Shown here one piece after another: positions 20,480 through 31,357 of a DNA stretch of 64,000 nucleotides. The stretch lies in the NCBI GenBank assembly GCA_941918925.1, contig OW799235.1, positions 101,759,947 to 101,823,946 of the forward strand. Direction: 5' to 3'. The notes below the pieces were generated by a model. That model worked only from the letters and a program-made list of their open reading frames with translations, was not told where the DNA came from and did not search any database. Origin of the DNA: Phyto melanocephala (taxonomy: Eukaryota > Arthropoda > Insecta > Diptera > Rhinophoridae). Position 1 is the stretch's first letter. The number at the start of each line of letters is the position of its first letter. The position numbers and the translations under genes are program-made.

Positions 20480-20767
20480 ACAAATACATGGGCACCTAGG
20501 TATCACGCTACCATCCAATTGTCAGAAGATGCTGCCGAGGCCAGAAATAAACACTTACGATTAAATCGTACGAATTATTCGAGGAAATTCAGCAGAAGCG
20601 ATACAAGTCGAGATGTCTTGAATTGGTTATTTCTGAGCAGTGACCCTTTTATAAGCTGCAGTACGCAAAGAGAACGGATTAATAAAAAAGTTTTTTCATC
20701 AGAAACCATCACACTTCTTCTTCCTGACACCGATGATGCAGCTAATAAGGATATGCATACGACATAA
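20480..20767 (+). pseudogene. Exon-like fragment, EARNKH/RKFSR/SDP protein
   Basis: An open frame without good start runs to TAA at 20765-20767. It reads LSEDAAEARNKHLRLNR, YSRKFSRSDTSRDVLNWL, SSDPFIS. From memory, a similar pattern (LSEEA.EARNK..R..R...RK.SR...D....L..SDP) occurs at the end of TE-associated proteins in insects and Hydra. That is unverified. It could be a last exon (acceptor TTGTCAG at 20519) or a TE fossil. The flanks 20111-20479 show nothing recognisable. Confidence 0.35.
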
Positions 20768-20948
20768 TAATTATTAAGGAATTTTATTAGTTTAACTTTT
20801 TCGTATATTAAGTATTAAATTATATAATATAAAATAAATATAATAAAGCCTTTTTTCATATAAAAAAATACTGTTTTATAAGAGCCTTACAATTTTCAAA
20901 AATTGTTTGTTTGAATAAGACCGTAAATCATATGTATGCATGTACATA

Positions 20949-21343
20949 CAGTGGGCCTATTCAAAGTAGACTCTCATATTGTACTATGTCATATAAATTA
21001 TATTAATATGACTAGTGACTTTGAACACCTTTTGTTAACAAATTATGTATTTAATACAAGAAAGAAGACAAAGAGATGACGCTGTTAAAAATTGTATGTA
21101 TACAGGAAAGAAGAAAATAGAAAATATTCTCTCTGAGAGGTGAGAAGCGAAGAAATTCTCTCTGAGAGACAGTATGGTTAAAAGAATAACATAAACAATT
21201 TCTTATACATAGGAAACAAATGTGTAAAGTCATATTATTTTTTTTGTATGGAAATTACTAACATAAATTTTATGCATGCATAAAATAATATGAAATAGCA
21301 CAAATATGACTGATATGCAACCACTTTGAATTGGCCCATTCTG
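20949..21343. mobile_element. Diverged MITE with CAGTGGGCC...GGCCCATTCTG ends
   Basis: CAGTGGGCCTATTCAAAGTAG (left) pairs with CCACTTTGAATTGGCCCATT (right) as imperfect inverted repeats. Inside is a near-direct repeat AAATTCTCTCTGAGAG / AATATTCTCTCTGAGAG. No coding. The stretch 21344-22015 has no recognised feature. Confidence 0.5.
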
Positions 21344-22015
21344 TCAAGAATGAGTTTAAACCTTTAAAATCAACATTTGTTAATTGGGTTTTACTATTTA
21401 TACTGACTTTTATTCCTTAGGAATGTAGCTTTTGGAAAAATCTTAAAAATTTAAACTTTTGGTTCTTTATTTTTTTTATTGCATTTTGAAAACAAAAAAT
21501 TTGACGAATTTTGCAGAAAGTTTTTTTTTCGTTATTAAATTTTTAATAACTCCGAAATAGTAATATATAAAAAAGAAATGTGTTTGGTTAGTTTAAGCAG
21601 AATTTTCCGGTGCATCTTCTGCTATTAAAATCGGATAACCCATTTTCAAGTTATGACAAAATATATTAGGCAACCCAACGATTTAGGGCGTGAAATATGC
21701 AACGCCTTTAAAAGAAAATCCTTACGCACTAGAGAAAAACGGAAAACAGATTTGAATTAAGGGCATCACATACTTTTATTTCTAGGGTAGACAAAAATTC
21801 TTTTTGTTGCGCAGTGTAATTTTTTCAAAATCTGCCACTAGACTTTTTATATTATACTACACCTAAAACTAGCAAAAAAGTAAAACTTTTAATTCAAAAA
21901 ACACGTTTAATAATTTTGGCCAGCTTTTTAGGCCAAATACTTCTCTGTGTGTCGTTCACGCAAGATAAAAAGACGATCAAAAGCAAGTATGAGTCGCGTA
22001 CTCATTATGAAATTA

Positions 22016-22617
22016 GGTTCGTTCGAGTACTTTTACTGCACTTTGTAGTAAATGAGTAATTATTTAGTAAATTGAAAATTTTACTCCCAAAAAGAGAATT
22101 TGTTCAAAAAAGTACTCGAACAGACATTTGTAAAAATTCGTAAAATTGAAGCAACAGCTGATGGCAAATAAATAAAGTTTAATGAGAACTATGTACATAC
22201 ATACATATATGCAAATATGTATTTAAGTATGTATACCTGCGCCAGATTCAGGCAGTTCAATTCTTTCATCTGTAGACATTGTTAACTAACTTTATTTCAC
22301 AAACAATTTAAATTTAATAATATTTTGCACTTTGGTTTGGATTTTCCTTTTTTTAATATTTTTTCACAAATTGTATACGTTTTGTTTGCTTACTTTTGTT
22401 TGTTTACCTTTTGAATCATATGTTTTTTGGTTTTGCTAAATCTTACAGCAAGAAATTTCTGTTGTAAAAATTTGCAAATACTCAGTCAAGAACTGTCACT
22501 TTTCGCTCTCTATTTGTGCTCTCATTTACTACAAATTTGTGTAAACGAACGCAATTTCGTAAAATGCAGTAAAAATTTGTACAAATTCGTACAAATTTGT
22601 GAGTTCTCGAACGAACC
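22016..22617. mobile_element. 602-bp MITE with GGTTCGTTCGAG ends and TA duplication
   Basis: GGTTCGTTCGAG at the left matches CTCGAACGAACC at the right, with TA on both sides (22014-22015, 22618-22619). The inner ends are rich in ACAAATTTGT / ACAAATTCGT motifs. It is non-coding. Superfamily is unassigned; a TA target is compatible with Tc1/mariner-like machinery. Confidence 0.7.
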
Positions 22618-22860
22618 TATTGTGTTTTTTAACTAGGCTGCCAGATTACAATTTGACATTCACCATAATAATTGTGGATTGTTAAAAATAGACAATTTAA
22701 ATTAAACAAAATATTAAAAAACAACAAGCAAAAATAAAGTGATTGCTTTGTTGTCTGTTTAAGAGATTTATATTTTGTTTTTGCGTATTATCTTTTAAAT
22801 TAAGTGAGCATCTAAAAACGCAGTTTTTTAATTTGCTGCAAAAAATTTAAACATGAAAAT

Positions 22861-25279
22861 AAACAAGTAAGAGCACTATATTCGGCTGTGCCGAATCTTT
22901 TATACCCACCACCAATTTTGTGTACATTTAAAGCACAATATTTATTATTTTGTTAATCGCTATAGAATAATCTCTTTATAATAAAATATGTATCACTTTC
23001 TTTGTAGAGGGTGGTTAAATTCTAAATTTAAAACAGGTCTGTATAAAATGTTAGAACATCTATGAATGCCTTCTTAATTAAAATTAATTAAATGAGAAGC
23101 ATTCCTGTTTTTCACGATAGTGTGGCAAAAAAACAGTCAACTTCGACTCATCATCCTGCCCAACAATTGAGCATCAACAGTGTTATTAAAAATTTGGACT
23201 TTCGGATCGTGGTTTGCCGTTGAGGTCGCAGGGGCCATTTGGCCGATATTTTGTTCCATACATAATTGAACCATACAAATATTATCATTACAAAAAGCAA
23301 TGATAATAATTTCCTAAATAATTTGTGTTTTATTCAAAATCAACATCGGCCCTTAAAATTTCACCACCCTTTATAACTTCGATATGCTGCTAAAATGTTT
23401 TCGTAAATTTAGTGTTTCAGTGAAAGTGGGCGTTAAAGTAAGCGTGTCAGTAAAATTTCTGCTAATAAATATAACTTAGATATTTCAATATAGTCCTTTA
23501 TTATTCCAAAATCTTTATTCATAGAGAATTTACATGAATTTAAGAGGAAGAAAGTGAATTTAAGGTTAAATTTTAAGGGCCACAGGGTGATTTAAAATAT
23601 ACATTCTCTGCATTTTTCTAAAACGGGAAATTTATTAGTAAGATTTTGATTTTTAAACTTCTATAACATTTTGCTTTTAAAAGATTTTCAAACGAAATAA
23701 GTTTTGTATAATTTTAAAATTTGTTAGCCATTAGTACATGAAAATAAATTGTTTATAATGTTTAGAGATAATTTTTTTTGACTTAGGTCAAAATTTTCCT
23801 AAATTCCCATTTTTAATAGAGCATAATTTCAGGAGAACATAAGCATAAGTTGTTAGCATGCCATCTAGTAGTTGCTAGTAGAGTCATCTATCTTATCATC
23901 TTTATCTTATATTTAGCTACAGTACAATAAATGGCGCAGTGTAAGATGAATAAATGCTAATATATAACGAAGACTTTGACCAAAAAGCCATGTTTGCAAA
24001 ATTTCAGAATCGTACATATAGTTTTGTCAGTTTTATTACGTTTTAAATTTTAAATATACACTGTGCGGTATAAATTTTCGTACATTTTTATCTATAACTC
24101 TTTTCCTAATTCATAGATTTAAGCGATTTTCAGGGAAAAATATTCTTTTGACTCGATAAATATATATTCGAAGTTTCATGACTACGTTTATGCGTCTGGA
24201 CACAATTCAAAAGTGAAAGTGGGCGTTATAGTAGGCGTGTCAAAGTTGTTTTTCTAATGAGTACAACTTAGGTGTTTCAATATAGTCCTTTATTATTCCA
24301 AAATCTTTATTAATAGAGAAATTATATGAATTTTAGGTAAAACGTTATATGGGAGGTGGGCGTAAAAGTGGGCGTGGCACCTTAATTTTTTGGCATAGTA
24401 ATGAAATTGCCTAGGGGGATAAACGTAGCAAAATTTATCATCATACCTCTAATTTTAGCGGTTTTATGAGCTTTTAAATTTCATTAACGGTAGATAACGT
24501 GAAAAGTGGGCGTTGTAGTAGGCGTGTCAAAGTTATTTTTGCGAATGAGTACAACTGAGGTGTTTCAATATAGGCCTTTATTATTCTAAAATCTTTATTA
24601 ATAGAGAAATTATATGAATTTTAGTTAAAACGTTATATGGGAGGTGGGCGTAAAAGTGGGCGTGGCACATTGATTTACCGTTACAAGAAAGCGTATCACC
24701 AAAAAGCAAAGTGTGGAAAATTTCAGAGTCGTACATCCAATTTTGTTGCTTTTATGACGTTTTTGTTTTTAAATATACCGAAAAATACACTGTGCGGTAT
24801 AAATTTTCGTACATTTTGATCGATAACTCCTCTCCTAATGCATTTAGGCAATTTTCGGGGAAAAATATTGTCTTTACCCAAGAAATATATATTCGAAGTT
24901 TCATGAGTCTACGTTAAGGCGTTTGGACACAATTCCATTTTATTCGATGTTCGAAGGACACGGTTTTTTCGACCTACTCTTGCTTTTCGAGCTATAAATC
25001 TCTTCCTAATATTCCGATTTAGCCCGTTTTCAATACCAAACAAACCTTGTCTATAAGAAAGATTCTGGCAAAATTTGAGCCCCCTAGCTTTTTCGGTGCG
25101 ACCTCTATCGTGCTTTCAACAGACGGACAGACGGACGGACATAGCTAGATCGTCATAAAATCAAACCCCGATTCTGAAAATATATAGTTTATGGGGTCTA
25201 AAATGGATATTTCGATGTGTTACAAACGGAATGACAAAATGAATATACCCCCACCATTTTTTTGGTGGAGGGTATAAAA
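22861..25279 (+). mobile_element. Large DINE/INE-1-like element, family A
   Basis: The 5' end AACAAGTAAGAGCAC plus hairpin ATTCGGC-TGT-GCCGAAT, and the 3' end GGTGGAGGGTATAAAAA. It has a mariner MITE at 23006-23372, an insertion-free version of the array target at 23573-23870, then repeated GTGGGCG.. modules. Near the end are GACCTCTATCGTGC, a GACAGACGGAC run and GGGGTCTAAAATGG. At 2.4 kb it is the longest copy, partly because of tandem internal modules (24235-24660). Confidence 0.7.
23006..23372. mobile_element. Mariner-derived MITE (empty-site version)
   Basis: AGAGGGTGGTTAAATT to TTCACCACCCTTT. Reverse complement of 6680-7161 without the 114-bp insert. Confidence 0.6.
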
Positions 25280-25826
25280 ACACAAAACAACTGTTATTGT
25301 TTACCTCTTATTATAGAAGCCAACCAAAACTTAGCCTAAAGGCCATAATACTTGCAAAAATTGTATATTACACATTGTAAAATTGCAAATTTTCTTGCGC
25401 CAAAAAAATATCTTGCACTCTCCGACTTGGCAACATTATTTATTCTTCATTCAAATGAGAGCTGTTTATGTGTTTGTTGTTGAATCAACTTGAATCACTC
25501 TAAATTTATAAATCAACTTTGGTAGTTTTGCGAATCATATAAGTATGGGATGGTATAAGTACGACGTAGTAATCATGTTACTTATAAATCAGCGTTGTTT
25601 TTGTGCGTTCGTCAGCTCAGTTAAATTTCAATGATTTATACGCACTTATACTCAAATTTTATGACTGACTATAAATATTAAAAATAACTCAAAACTGATC
25701 ACTGATAAGTACTTGAAATCGAAAAAGATTTTCATCATATATTTAAACAGATGTGTTTTTTTAACAAAATTAATTAATACTCGAAGTTATAGGTAAATTT
25801 TTATCTTAAGCTGTTTAAATTCCCCT
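25280..25826. other. Intergenic, 3' of the THAP gene
   Basis: A+T-rich. CAACTTGAATCA and TTATACGCACTTATAC phrases also occur near 20275-20320, so part is probably a decayed repeat. No gene seen. Confidence 0.4.
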
Positions 25827-27911
25827 TTAAGGAACCTCTCCGTTGTCCACTAGTTGTAGCGATTGGCTCAGCAAATTGCGAACATCACGCAATGGGGGCA
25901 AACGAATACGCCATTCGTCGACAAAATACTCGTAAACCGGCTCACCCAAACGTAAAATATCTACTGCTATTTGACATTCATCAGATTTCCATTCTCGCTC
26001 AGAACTGCCAAACATTTCCATGCGTAAAAGGGAGACCATAGCGGCACTGAGATAACGTTTAATGCCAATAAATAGTTGCGATTTGGTTAAAGCATTAGCT
26101 GATACTGAAGTGGGATTTTTATTTGTATTTTGTATTGAAGTAGTAACTGTGGTTTCCTGATTTTCTAGGCCCTGCAATTTCAAATATTTTTGTTCCAATT
26201 TTGAGTATCTTTGTTGCAAGTTATCGTAATCTATTTTTAAAAGTTTAAAGTCATTTTGTTTTATATCAAAGTCATTTTGTAAGTTATTATTCAATTCTTT
26301 CAGTTTTTGAAGGCGGTCCTTAAGTCCGTCTTTTTCATTAGCTTCACTGTTTAAATCCGTTAGTGCTTCTTTTAGTTTGAGTTCTGTATCACCTAATTGC
26401 TTTTTAGATAATTTCAAATTTCCTTTTAGAACCGTAATTTCATCTTGAAGTTTTTGTTCTGTAGCTAAATTTTTAGAACGTTCATTTTTTAAGTCTGAAT
26501 TACATGATTCAAATTCTTGTTTCTGTTGGGAACATTTTAGAGACTCTAAAAGCTTTTTTAGTTCTTTAGTTTCTTGTTGACGTGAAATAAGTTCAGCTTT
26601 TAAAATAGTAACACTAGTTGCTTCCTGTTTAAGTTTCGTATTTTCCTTAATATATTCCTGCAACTTATCTTTTAAAGTTTTATTTTCTTTTACAGTTTTT
26701 TTTAAATTATTATTTTCCATTTGTAAAAATAGTAATTTCTTTTTGATTTTTTCCATTTCTTTGTGTGTGCTTTTGAGATCCGCATTTTCAGTTTCCAACA
26801 TTGAAAGTTTTATTTGTAGTAGGTTATAATCTTCCGTTCTATTTTTAAGGTCTAAAAGTTCCTGCCGAACTTTTATAAGTTCATTATTTAATGCGTTTGT
26901 CATGAAAGTGTCCTCTTTTTTTATACATGATTTTAATTGCACAATTGTCGAATCAGATTCGTTTGAGTGAAAGTCATATTGGTGGTTGTTAATATCTCTG
27001 TGTATTTCCACAAGTTCGATATAATCTTCATCTTCTACGATGTTGCTATCGATTTCATCCGCAGAAAGCAGTTGGTGCTCTTCATCGTTTTCCAATTCTG
27101 TAATATTTTCAAAATCATCTGCCTGAACATATTCAATATCGTCACTGTCAACTGTTTCGCAGTTAAACTCCCGCACAAGAGGCCGAGATGTTAAAACAAC
27201 TGATGTGGCATTATTCGTTTTTGAAGATTTACTATTTGTAGTATTTAGGATTTTATATTTTTTATTACTAATAACTGATACTTCATCGTTTTCTGCATCC
27301 TTAATCATTCCCCATGTACGTTTCGAAAATGGTGCTATCACCTGTTTAGTCTCAAGAATTTCTACATAGTTTGCTGAATTTTTCTCACATTTCTCCTTGG
27401 AAGCCTCTTCACTTTCTGGTGGATTCACTTCCACCATATATTCAAATTTATCCACTTTATCGATATTTTTACTGCCCTGTTGAATTTGCAGCTTATTAAG
27501 TCTTTTCAATAGCAACTCATCATTTTCTAGATGTAACGGACTCTCAAAATTATCCGGTGCTATTAAATGTTCGAGCTTAGTTTTTTCCAATGTAATCAAA
27601 ACACCATGTTCAAGGTCAAGTTCATAATCAAGGGCCAATTCGTTTGTAAGACGATCTAGGGTCGGTACAGCATTTCGGTTTAAACGATCCATTTTATAAT
27701 TCATAAAATACTCAATACGAAAGTGTCTCGCACAGATACAGATGTTTTTACGTTTCACCGTTGAAAAGTTTTGCATGTGCTCCATTTCAGCATACTTGCG
27801 CCATTCACCATACCTTTTTAGGTCATACTGAGGGAAACGGAAAAAATGAATAAGTGGAAATTTTGTAGTATTTACATGACACTTGCGAAAATTACATCGA
27901 GTGCCACCCAT
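25827..27911 (-). CDS. THAP zinc-finger protein with long coiled coil
   Basis: A single intronless 694-codon frame. Residues 1-85 form a THAP DNA-binding domain: C6 and C11, W37, C60 and H63 as C-x4-C...C-x2-H zinc ligands, and the closing AVPTL at 81-85. THAP domains bind DNA in a sequence-specific manner and act in the nucleus, commonly in transcription or as domesticated P-element relatives. Residues about 160-320 are acidic and low in order. About 330-600 is a Lys/Glu/Leu-rich coiled coil, suggesting dimerisation. The last 80 residues (from SQLFIGIKRYLSAAM to PPLRDVRNLL) are hydrophobic and look like a folded domain I do not recognise. No transposase catalytic region is present. The start is chosen because MGGTRC places the first Cys as usual for THAP. 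It stands alone, divergent from NVL. The target and orthologue name are unknown. Confidence 0.85.
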   Translation of the reverse strand: MGGTRCNFRKCHVNTTKFPLIHFFRFPQYDLKRYGEWRKYAEMEHMQNFSTVKRKNICICARHFRIEYFMNYKMDRLNRNAVPTLDRLTNELALDYELDLEHGVLITLEKTKLEHLIAPDNFESPLHLENDELLLKRLNKLQIQQGSKNIDKVDKFEYMVEVNPPESEEASKEKCEKNSANYVEILETKQVIAPFSKRTWGMIKDAENDEVSVISNKKYKILNTTNSKSSKTNNATSVVLTSRPLVREFNCETVDSDDIEYVQADDFENITELENDEEHQLLSADEIDSNIVEDEDYIELVEIHRDINNHQYDFHSNESDSTIVQLKSCIKKEDTFMTNALNNELIKVRQELLDLKNRTEDYNLLQIKLSMLETENADLKSTHKEMEKIKKKLLFLQMENNNLKKTVKENKTLKDKLQEYIKENTKLKQEATSVTILKAELISRQQETKELKKLLESLKCSQQKQEFESCNSDLKNERSKNLATEQKLQDEITVLKGNLKLSKKQLGDTELKLKEALTDLNSEANEKDGLKDRLQKLKELNNNLQNDFDIKQNDFKLLKIDYDNLQQRYSKLEQKYLKLQGLENQETTVTTSIQNTNKNPTSVSANALTKSQLFIGIKRYLSAAMVSLLRMEMFGSSEREWKSDECQIAVDILRLGEPVYEYFVDEWRIRLPPLRDVRNLLSQSLQLVDNGEVP

Positions 27912-28216
27912 TGTTTTGTTTTAACCACAGGCTTTTAAATTTCTTACTATGTATGTAAAATAGATTTAAAAAACTATTTTAAATCTCTAAAAACGAATTT
28001 TGTTTACAGTTGGTACGTAGAGGTTACAAACCAATTAAAAAAAAAAAAACAACGATTTTGTGTAACATTTTCCAAGAGTTGCACAAAAGGTACTTTTTTC
28101 TAAGAAAACGCAGAAAATACCATATGCTCTATAAGAAGCTCAAAAACAAAATCATAAGAAATTGTAGAAAAATGCCACGTGCTTAAATAATTATAATATC
28201 TTTATCATAATTTTGT
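27912..28216. other. 5' flank of the THAP gene
   Basis: Presumed promoter and 5' untranslated region on the minus strand. No TATA or initiator could be fixed by eye. Confidence 0.3.
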
Positions 28217-28232
28217 AAACTAATTAAAAAAA

Positions 28233-28523
28233 TTTACTAATTGTTTAGGATATTCTCCCAATAATTTTCAAAGTTTTAGGGATTAGAATAATAAAATAAT
28301 GCAAATTGAATAAAATTGTTGGTTGGGTTTATTAGGAAGTTTTTATTTTTGTTTCTTGATTTATTTAAAATTCTCATATTGTTTATGAAAAAATTTTAAA
28401 TAAAACTTGTAATAATTTTAAACTTTTTAATAAATTTTATGGTTTAAAGGTCTACTGATGATCTGGCATAAGCACCAGTGAAATGCATATAGACCAGCTT
28501 AAACCCAACAACCAATAAAACTA
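28233..28523. mobile_element. Older single-copy retrozyme insertion with inversion
   Basis: A diverged relative of the 359-bp monomer. AAACTAATTAAAAAAA (16 bp) flanks it at 28217-28232 and 28524-28539. The first ~40 bp (TTTACTAATTGTTTAGGATA) are inverted relative to the rest. The rest runs in hammerhead sense from about 28281 (GGGATTAG) through GTTGGTTGGG to the ribozyme and CCCAACAACCAATAAAA. As in the large array, the two pieces are head-to-head and their 3' ends face the duplications. Confidence 0.75.
28441..28505 (+). ncRNA. Hammerhead ribozyme, diverged copy with compensatory change
   Basis: GGTCTA (28449-28454), CTGATGA, the same stem II, GAA, ATGCAT, A, TAGACC (28490-28495). Compared with GGTTTA/TAAACC in the array, one U-A pair has become C-G on both sides. 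The outer helix GGTTTAA/TTAAACC also remains paired despite changes. Predicted cut 28489/28490. Confidence 0.75.
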
Positions 28524-28539
28524 AAACTAATTAAAAAAA

Positions 28540-29996
28540 GTTACAACAAATTTTTGTATTATATTTTAAAACGTAACTATTGATAAACCATTAACAAGAA
28601 ACATTAAAAAATGTTAAACTATTTAGATAATCGATGTGCACAACCATAAAGTATTACTCTAATAGAGAAATGAAACATTGTTTTAAAATGTATAGATTAC
28701 TCTCCCAAGTACTTAGTCCATATAAAAATCATTTGTTTTTATTTTAAAAAATAAGTTTTTAAACATTGAATAAAAACCACAACAATGTATATATTAACCT
28801 CCCGGATACTTATGGACAGATTCTATATCCTAACAATTGCCCATATAGAAAACTCATATAGATAATAGTAACATTTTTTGAGAATCATGAATGATAAATT
28901 CGTTGAGCACCATATTGGCATATAACCGCTAACAGTGAACTTTGAAAAACTGAGATGAGAATCCCCGTAATACTTACAGATAAAACTATGTACTAAATTT
29001 CTACATTTATATATCAAAAAATATTAGATTTTACTTCAAAAATATCTTCGATTATCTTATATGTGTTATGATTTGGTTAGTTCTATAAAAAACAAATCAC
29101 ATTCATATGCACATACATATAGGTACATACAAACAAAGACACTAGCAACAGATTTCCATATTTTTTGTATATACTAGAAATTGTTATATATCATTATAAA
29201 TACACATTGTTTTCAACTAAATATTATCTCTCGTATTAAAAAAAAAAAAATAGATTTATTAAAGACTTATTTGAAAAAAAATGCATCATATTAGTCTTTA
29301 ATTAATTTAAAATTTTTTATGAATATGGCAGTAGTTAAGGTTTGACTAAAATGTCAAATTTTGTTTATGAATGTGTATATATTGTGTACGTATATATTCT
29401 ACCGCCAAAAAACACGCACACACGCTTTTTGACATTTAAGTCGTCGTTTTCCAACAACAAAATACATTTAGAATTTTATTGGTGCAGAACCGAGGCTACC
29501 TGATGATTGTACTATGGTATAGGGAGTCATGTCAGATTGTTATTGTTGTAATCTTTACTTCATTGATTATGAGGAAACGGTGATAACTTATTTAAACATT
29601 TTTTTGTAAATGAAGGGCCGACTTCCTAAACGCAAGTTGCAATTCATAATTTAAAAAAATGCGTATGCAATGCTAAACATGTCTTAAGTGCAACGTTGCG
29701 ATGCAGAGATTGTTTTGCATTTTATCGGCATTTAGGAACGCTCATGGATCCACTTTTTGTCTCTGCAATATAAAGTGTTTAATTATTTAAATTATTAGTC
29801 TAAATAAACTCTATCAATTAAAAATAATTTATTAAAAATAAACAAAGAAAATACTAACTCAGCCATTGCAGCTCAAATGTTTGCATACAAAATAAAAATG
29901 ATGCTTGATTTTGACAGCTGATACGTAGTAAAATGAGTTGCCAAACGATTAGGAACATTGGACATTGCTAGAAAGTTTACACTCAAACATACACCC
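28540..29996. other. Intergenic A+T-rich stretch
   Basis: No gene, RNA or intact repeat recognised. Contains (ATAC)-type short runs near 29105 and a Cys-poor run of short frames only. Confidence 0.4.
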
Positions 29997-30672
29997 CTTT
30001 CTGACTAGGCAAATCTCTTGCTCAAGTTAGTTTTGTATTTTCTTTTATTTTTCTTTGAACTTGCTTTCATGTTCAGACTCAGCAACTGACTTGCCCAAGT
30101 TTCGTTCTCTTTTACTTATTATACTCTTCACACAGTGAAAAAGGGTATATATAGGTTTGTCAATCCGTTTGAAATTTCTACAATTATCAATTATCTACAC
30201 ATACATACAAACGTGGTATACTGGTTAGAGTGAGTCAAAAAATTTTTTTTATTTTATATTTTATTCAAATTTTTATTGTTTTATTTTTAATTTTTCTTTT
30301 AATTTATTTTTTTTTTAAGCACATAAGTAAACTAAATGTATAATATTACAATGGGATGTTTTTATATATGTATGTTTTGTATGTACGTATTTCATATGAG
30401 ATAAATGGTGACATAAACAATTGTTGTTGCATGACAACACGTTGTGAAGGGTATATAAGATTCGGCATGGCCGAATATAGCACTCTTGTTTGTTTTTATT
30501 ACTCTTTTGTTTTTGGTTTCTCAACAAAAACTTGCTCGTACTTGCCGAGTACAGGCAAGTGTGTACTCAAAAATGAGCAAGTTTCTTCCTCTTAACCCGA
30601 CCTTACCCCTTTTGCCTATAAACACAACACTTGCGCAAGTCACTTGCGCAAGTGACTTGCCTAGTCTGAAAG
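29997..30672. mobile_element. MITE with CTTTCTGACTAGGCAA ends, opened by B6
   Basis: CTTTCTGACTAGGCAA (29997-30012) and TTGCCTAGTCTGAAAG (30657-30672) are inverted repeats with one mismatch. Many CTTGC/GCAAG motifs, including CACTTGCGCAAGTG, cluster near both ends. A DINE-like copy lies within it. Confidence 0.65.
30118..30494 (-). mobile_element. Short DINE-like copy B6
   Basis: Reversed 3' terminus (ATACTCTTCACACAGTG) to reversed 5' end (GGCATGGCCGAATATAGCAC). Most of the 3' half is deleted after 30195. Confidence 0.65.
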
Positions 30673-30783
30673 CCGTGATAAATGTGGTGTTTGGTTGAGT
30701 TTTTGAGTTTGTAGCGTGAACACAAACTATGCTGCTGTTTCAGTGTGGACACAAACCTAGTTTTTGCTAGAAATTTGAATGTT

Positions 30784-31010
30784 AATTTAAAAACATATTT
30801 ATCCTATTTTTCCTATCATAAGCTCATATTATCAAAAGTAACTTTCAAATAATCAAATTGATTTGCGTCTGTTATTCATCATTTGTCCTTATTCTTTTAA
30901 TTTAAAAACATATTTATCCTATTTTTCCTACCATAAGCTTATGCATGTATATTATCAAAAGTAACTATCAAATAAATAAATTTATTTGCTTATATTATTT
31001 ATCATTTATT
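30784..31010. repeat. Tandem duplication, 115-bp period
   Basis: AATTTAAAAACATATTTATC at 30784 returns at 30899, and TATCAAAAGTAACT follows in both. The copies have diverged slightly. Confidence 0.75.
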
Positions 31011-31036
31011 GTTATATATGTTTTCTGTCTTATCAG

Positions 31037-31155
31037 ATGGCATATTCTACGTTAAACTTAATGGCCGTGTCTCTGACACAGCCTGCAGGGACAGTCCGTG
31101 GCCAAAGGCCTCGGACAACTGTCTGCTGTTTTTTAATTATTGTAACACTTTTTGA
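31037..31155 (+). CDS. Possible last exon of an unrecognised Cys-containing protein
   Basis: After an acceptor-like TTTTCTGTCTTATCAG, the phase-1 frame reads DGIFYVKLNGRVSDTACRDS, then PWPKASDNCLLFFNYCNTF and stop at 31153-31155. AATAAA follows at 31173-31178. The local base and codon composition is much less A+T-rich than the flanks, which argues for coding origin. No upstream exon was found. A short A-run after the AATAAA leaves open a processed fragment. Confidence 0.35.
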
Positions 31156-31357
31156 TCAAAAACCACTTTGTACAATAAACATTAAAAAAAAAGACTGTTA
31201 AATTTTATTTCAAAAATAATATTGGCAATGCCATTGCGATGCTTAAAAGAAATATGGATGCAACGTTTTAAATCAACCCTTTTAATACATAAACTCTCAA
31301 CTGAATCAAAAGAACATAACATAAAAAACAAAAATGAACGAACGAAATTTTAAAATC

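Noticed and set aside
21060..21190. Repeated TTCTCTCTGAGAG as regulatory sites
   Set aside because: Only two occurrences inside a likely MITE; no gene nearby.
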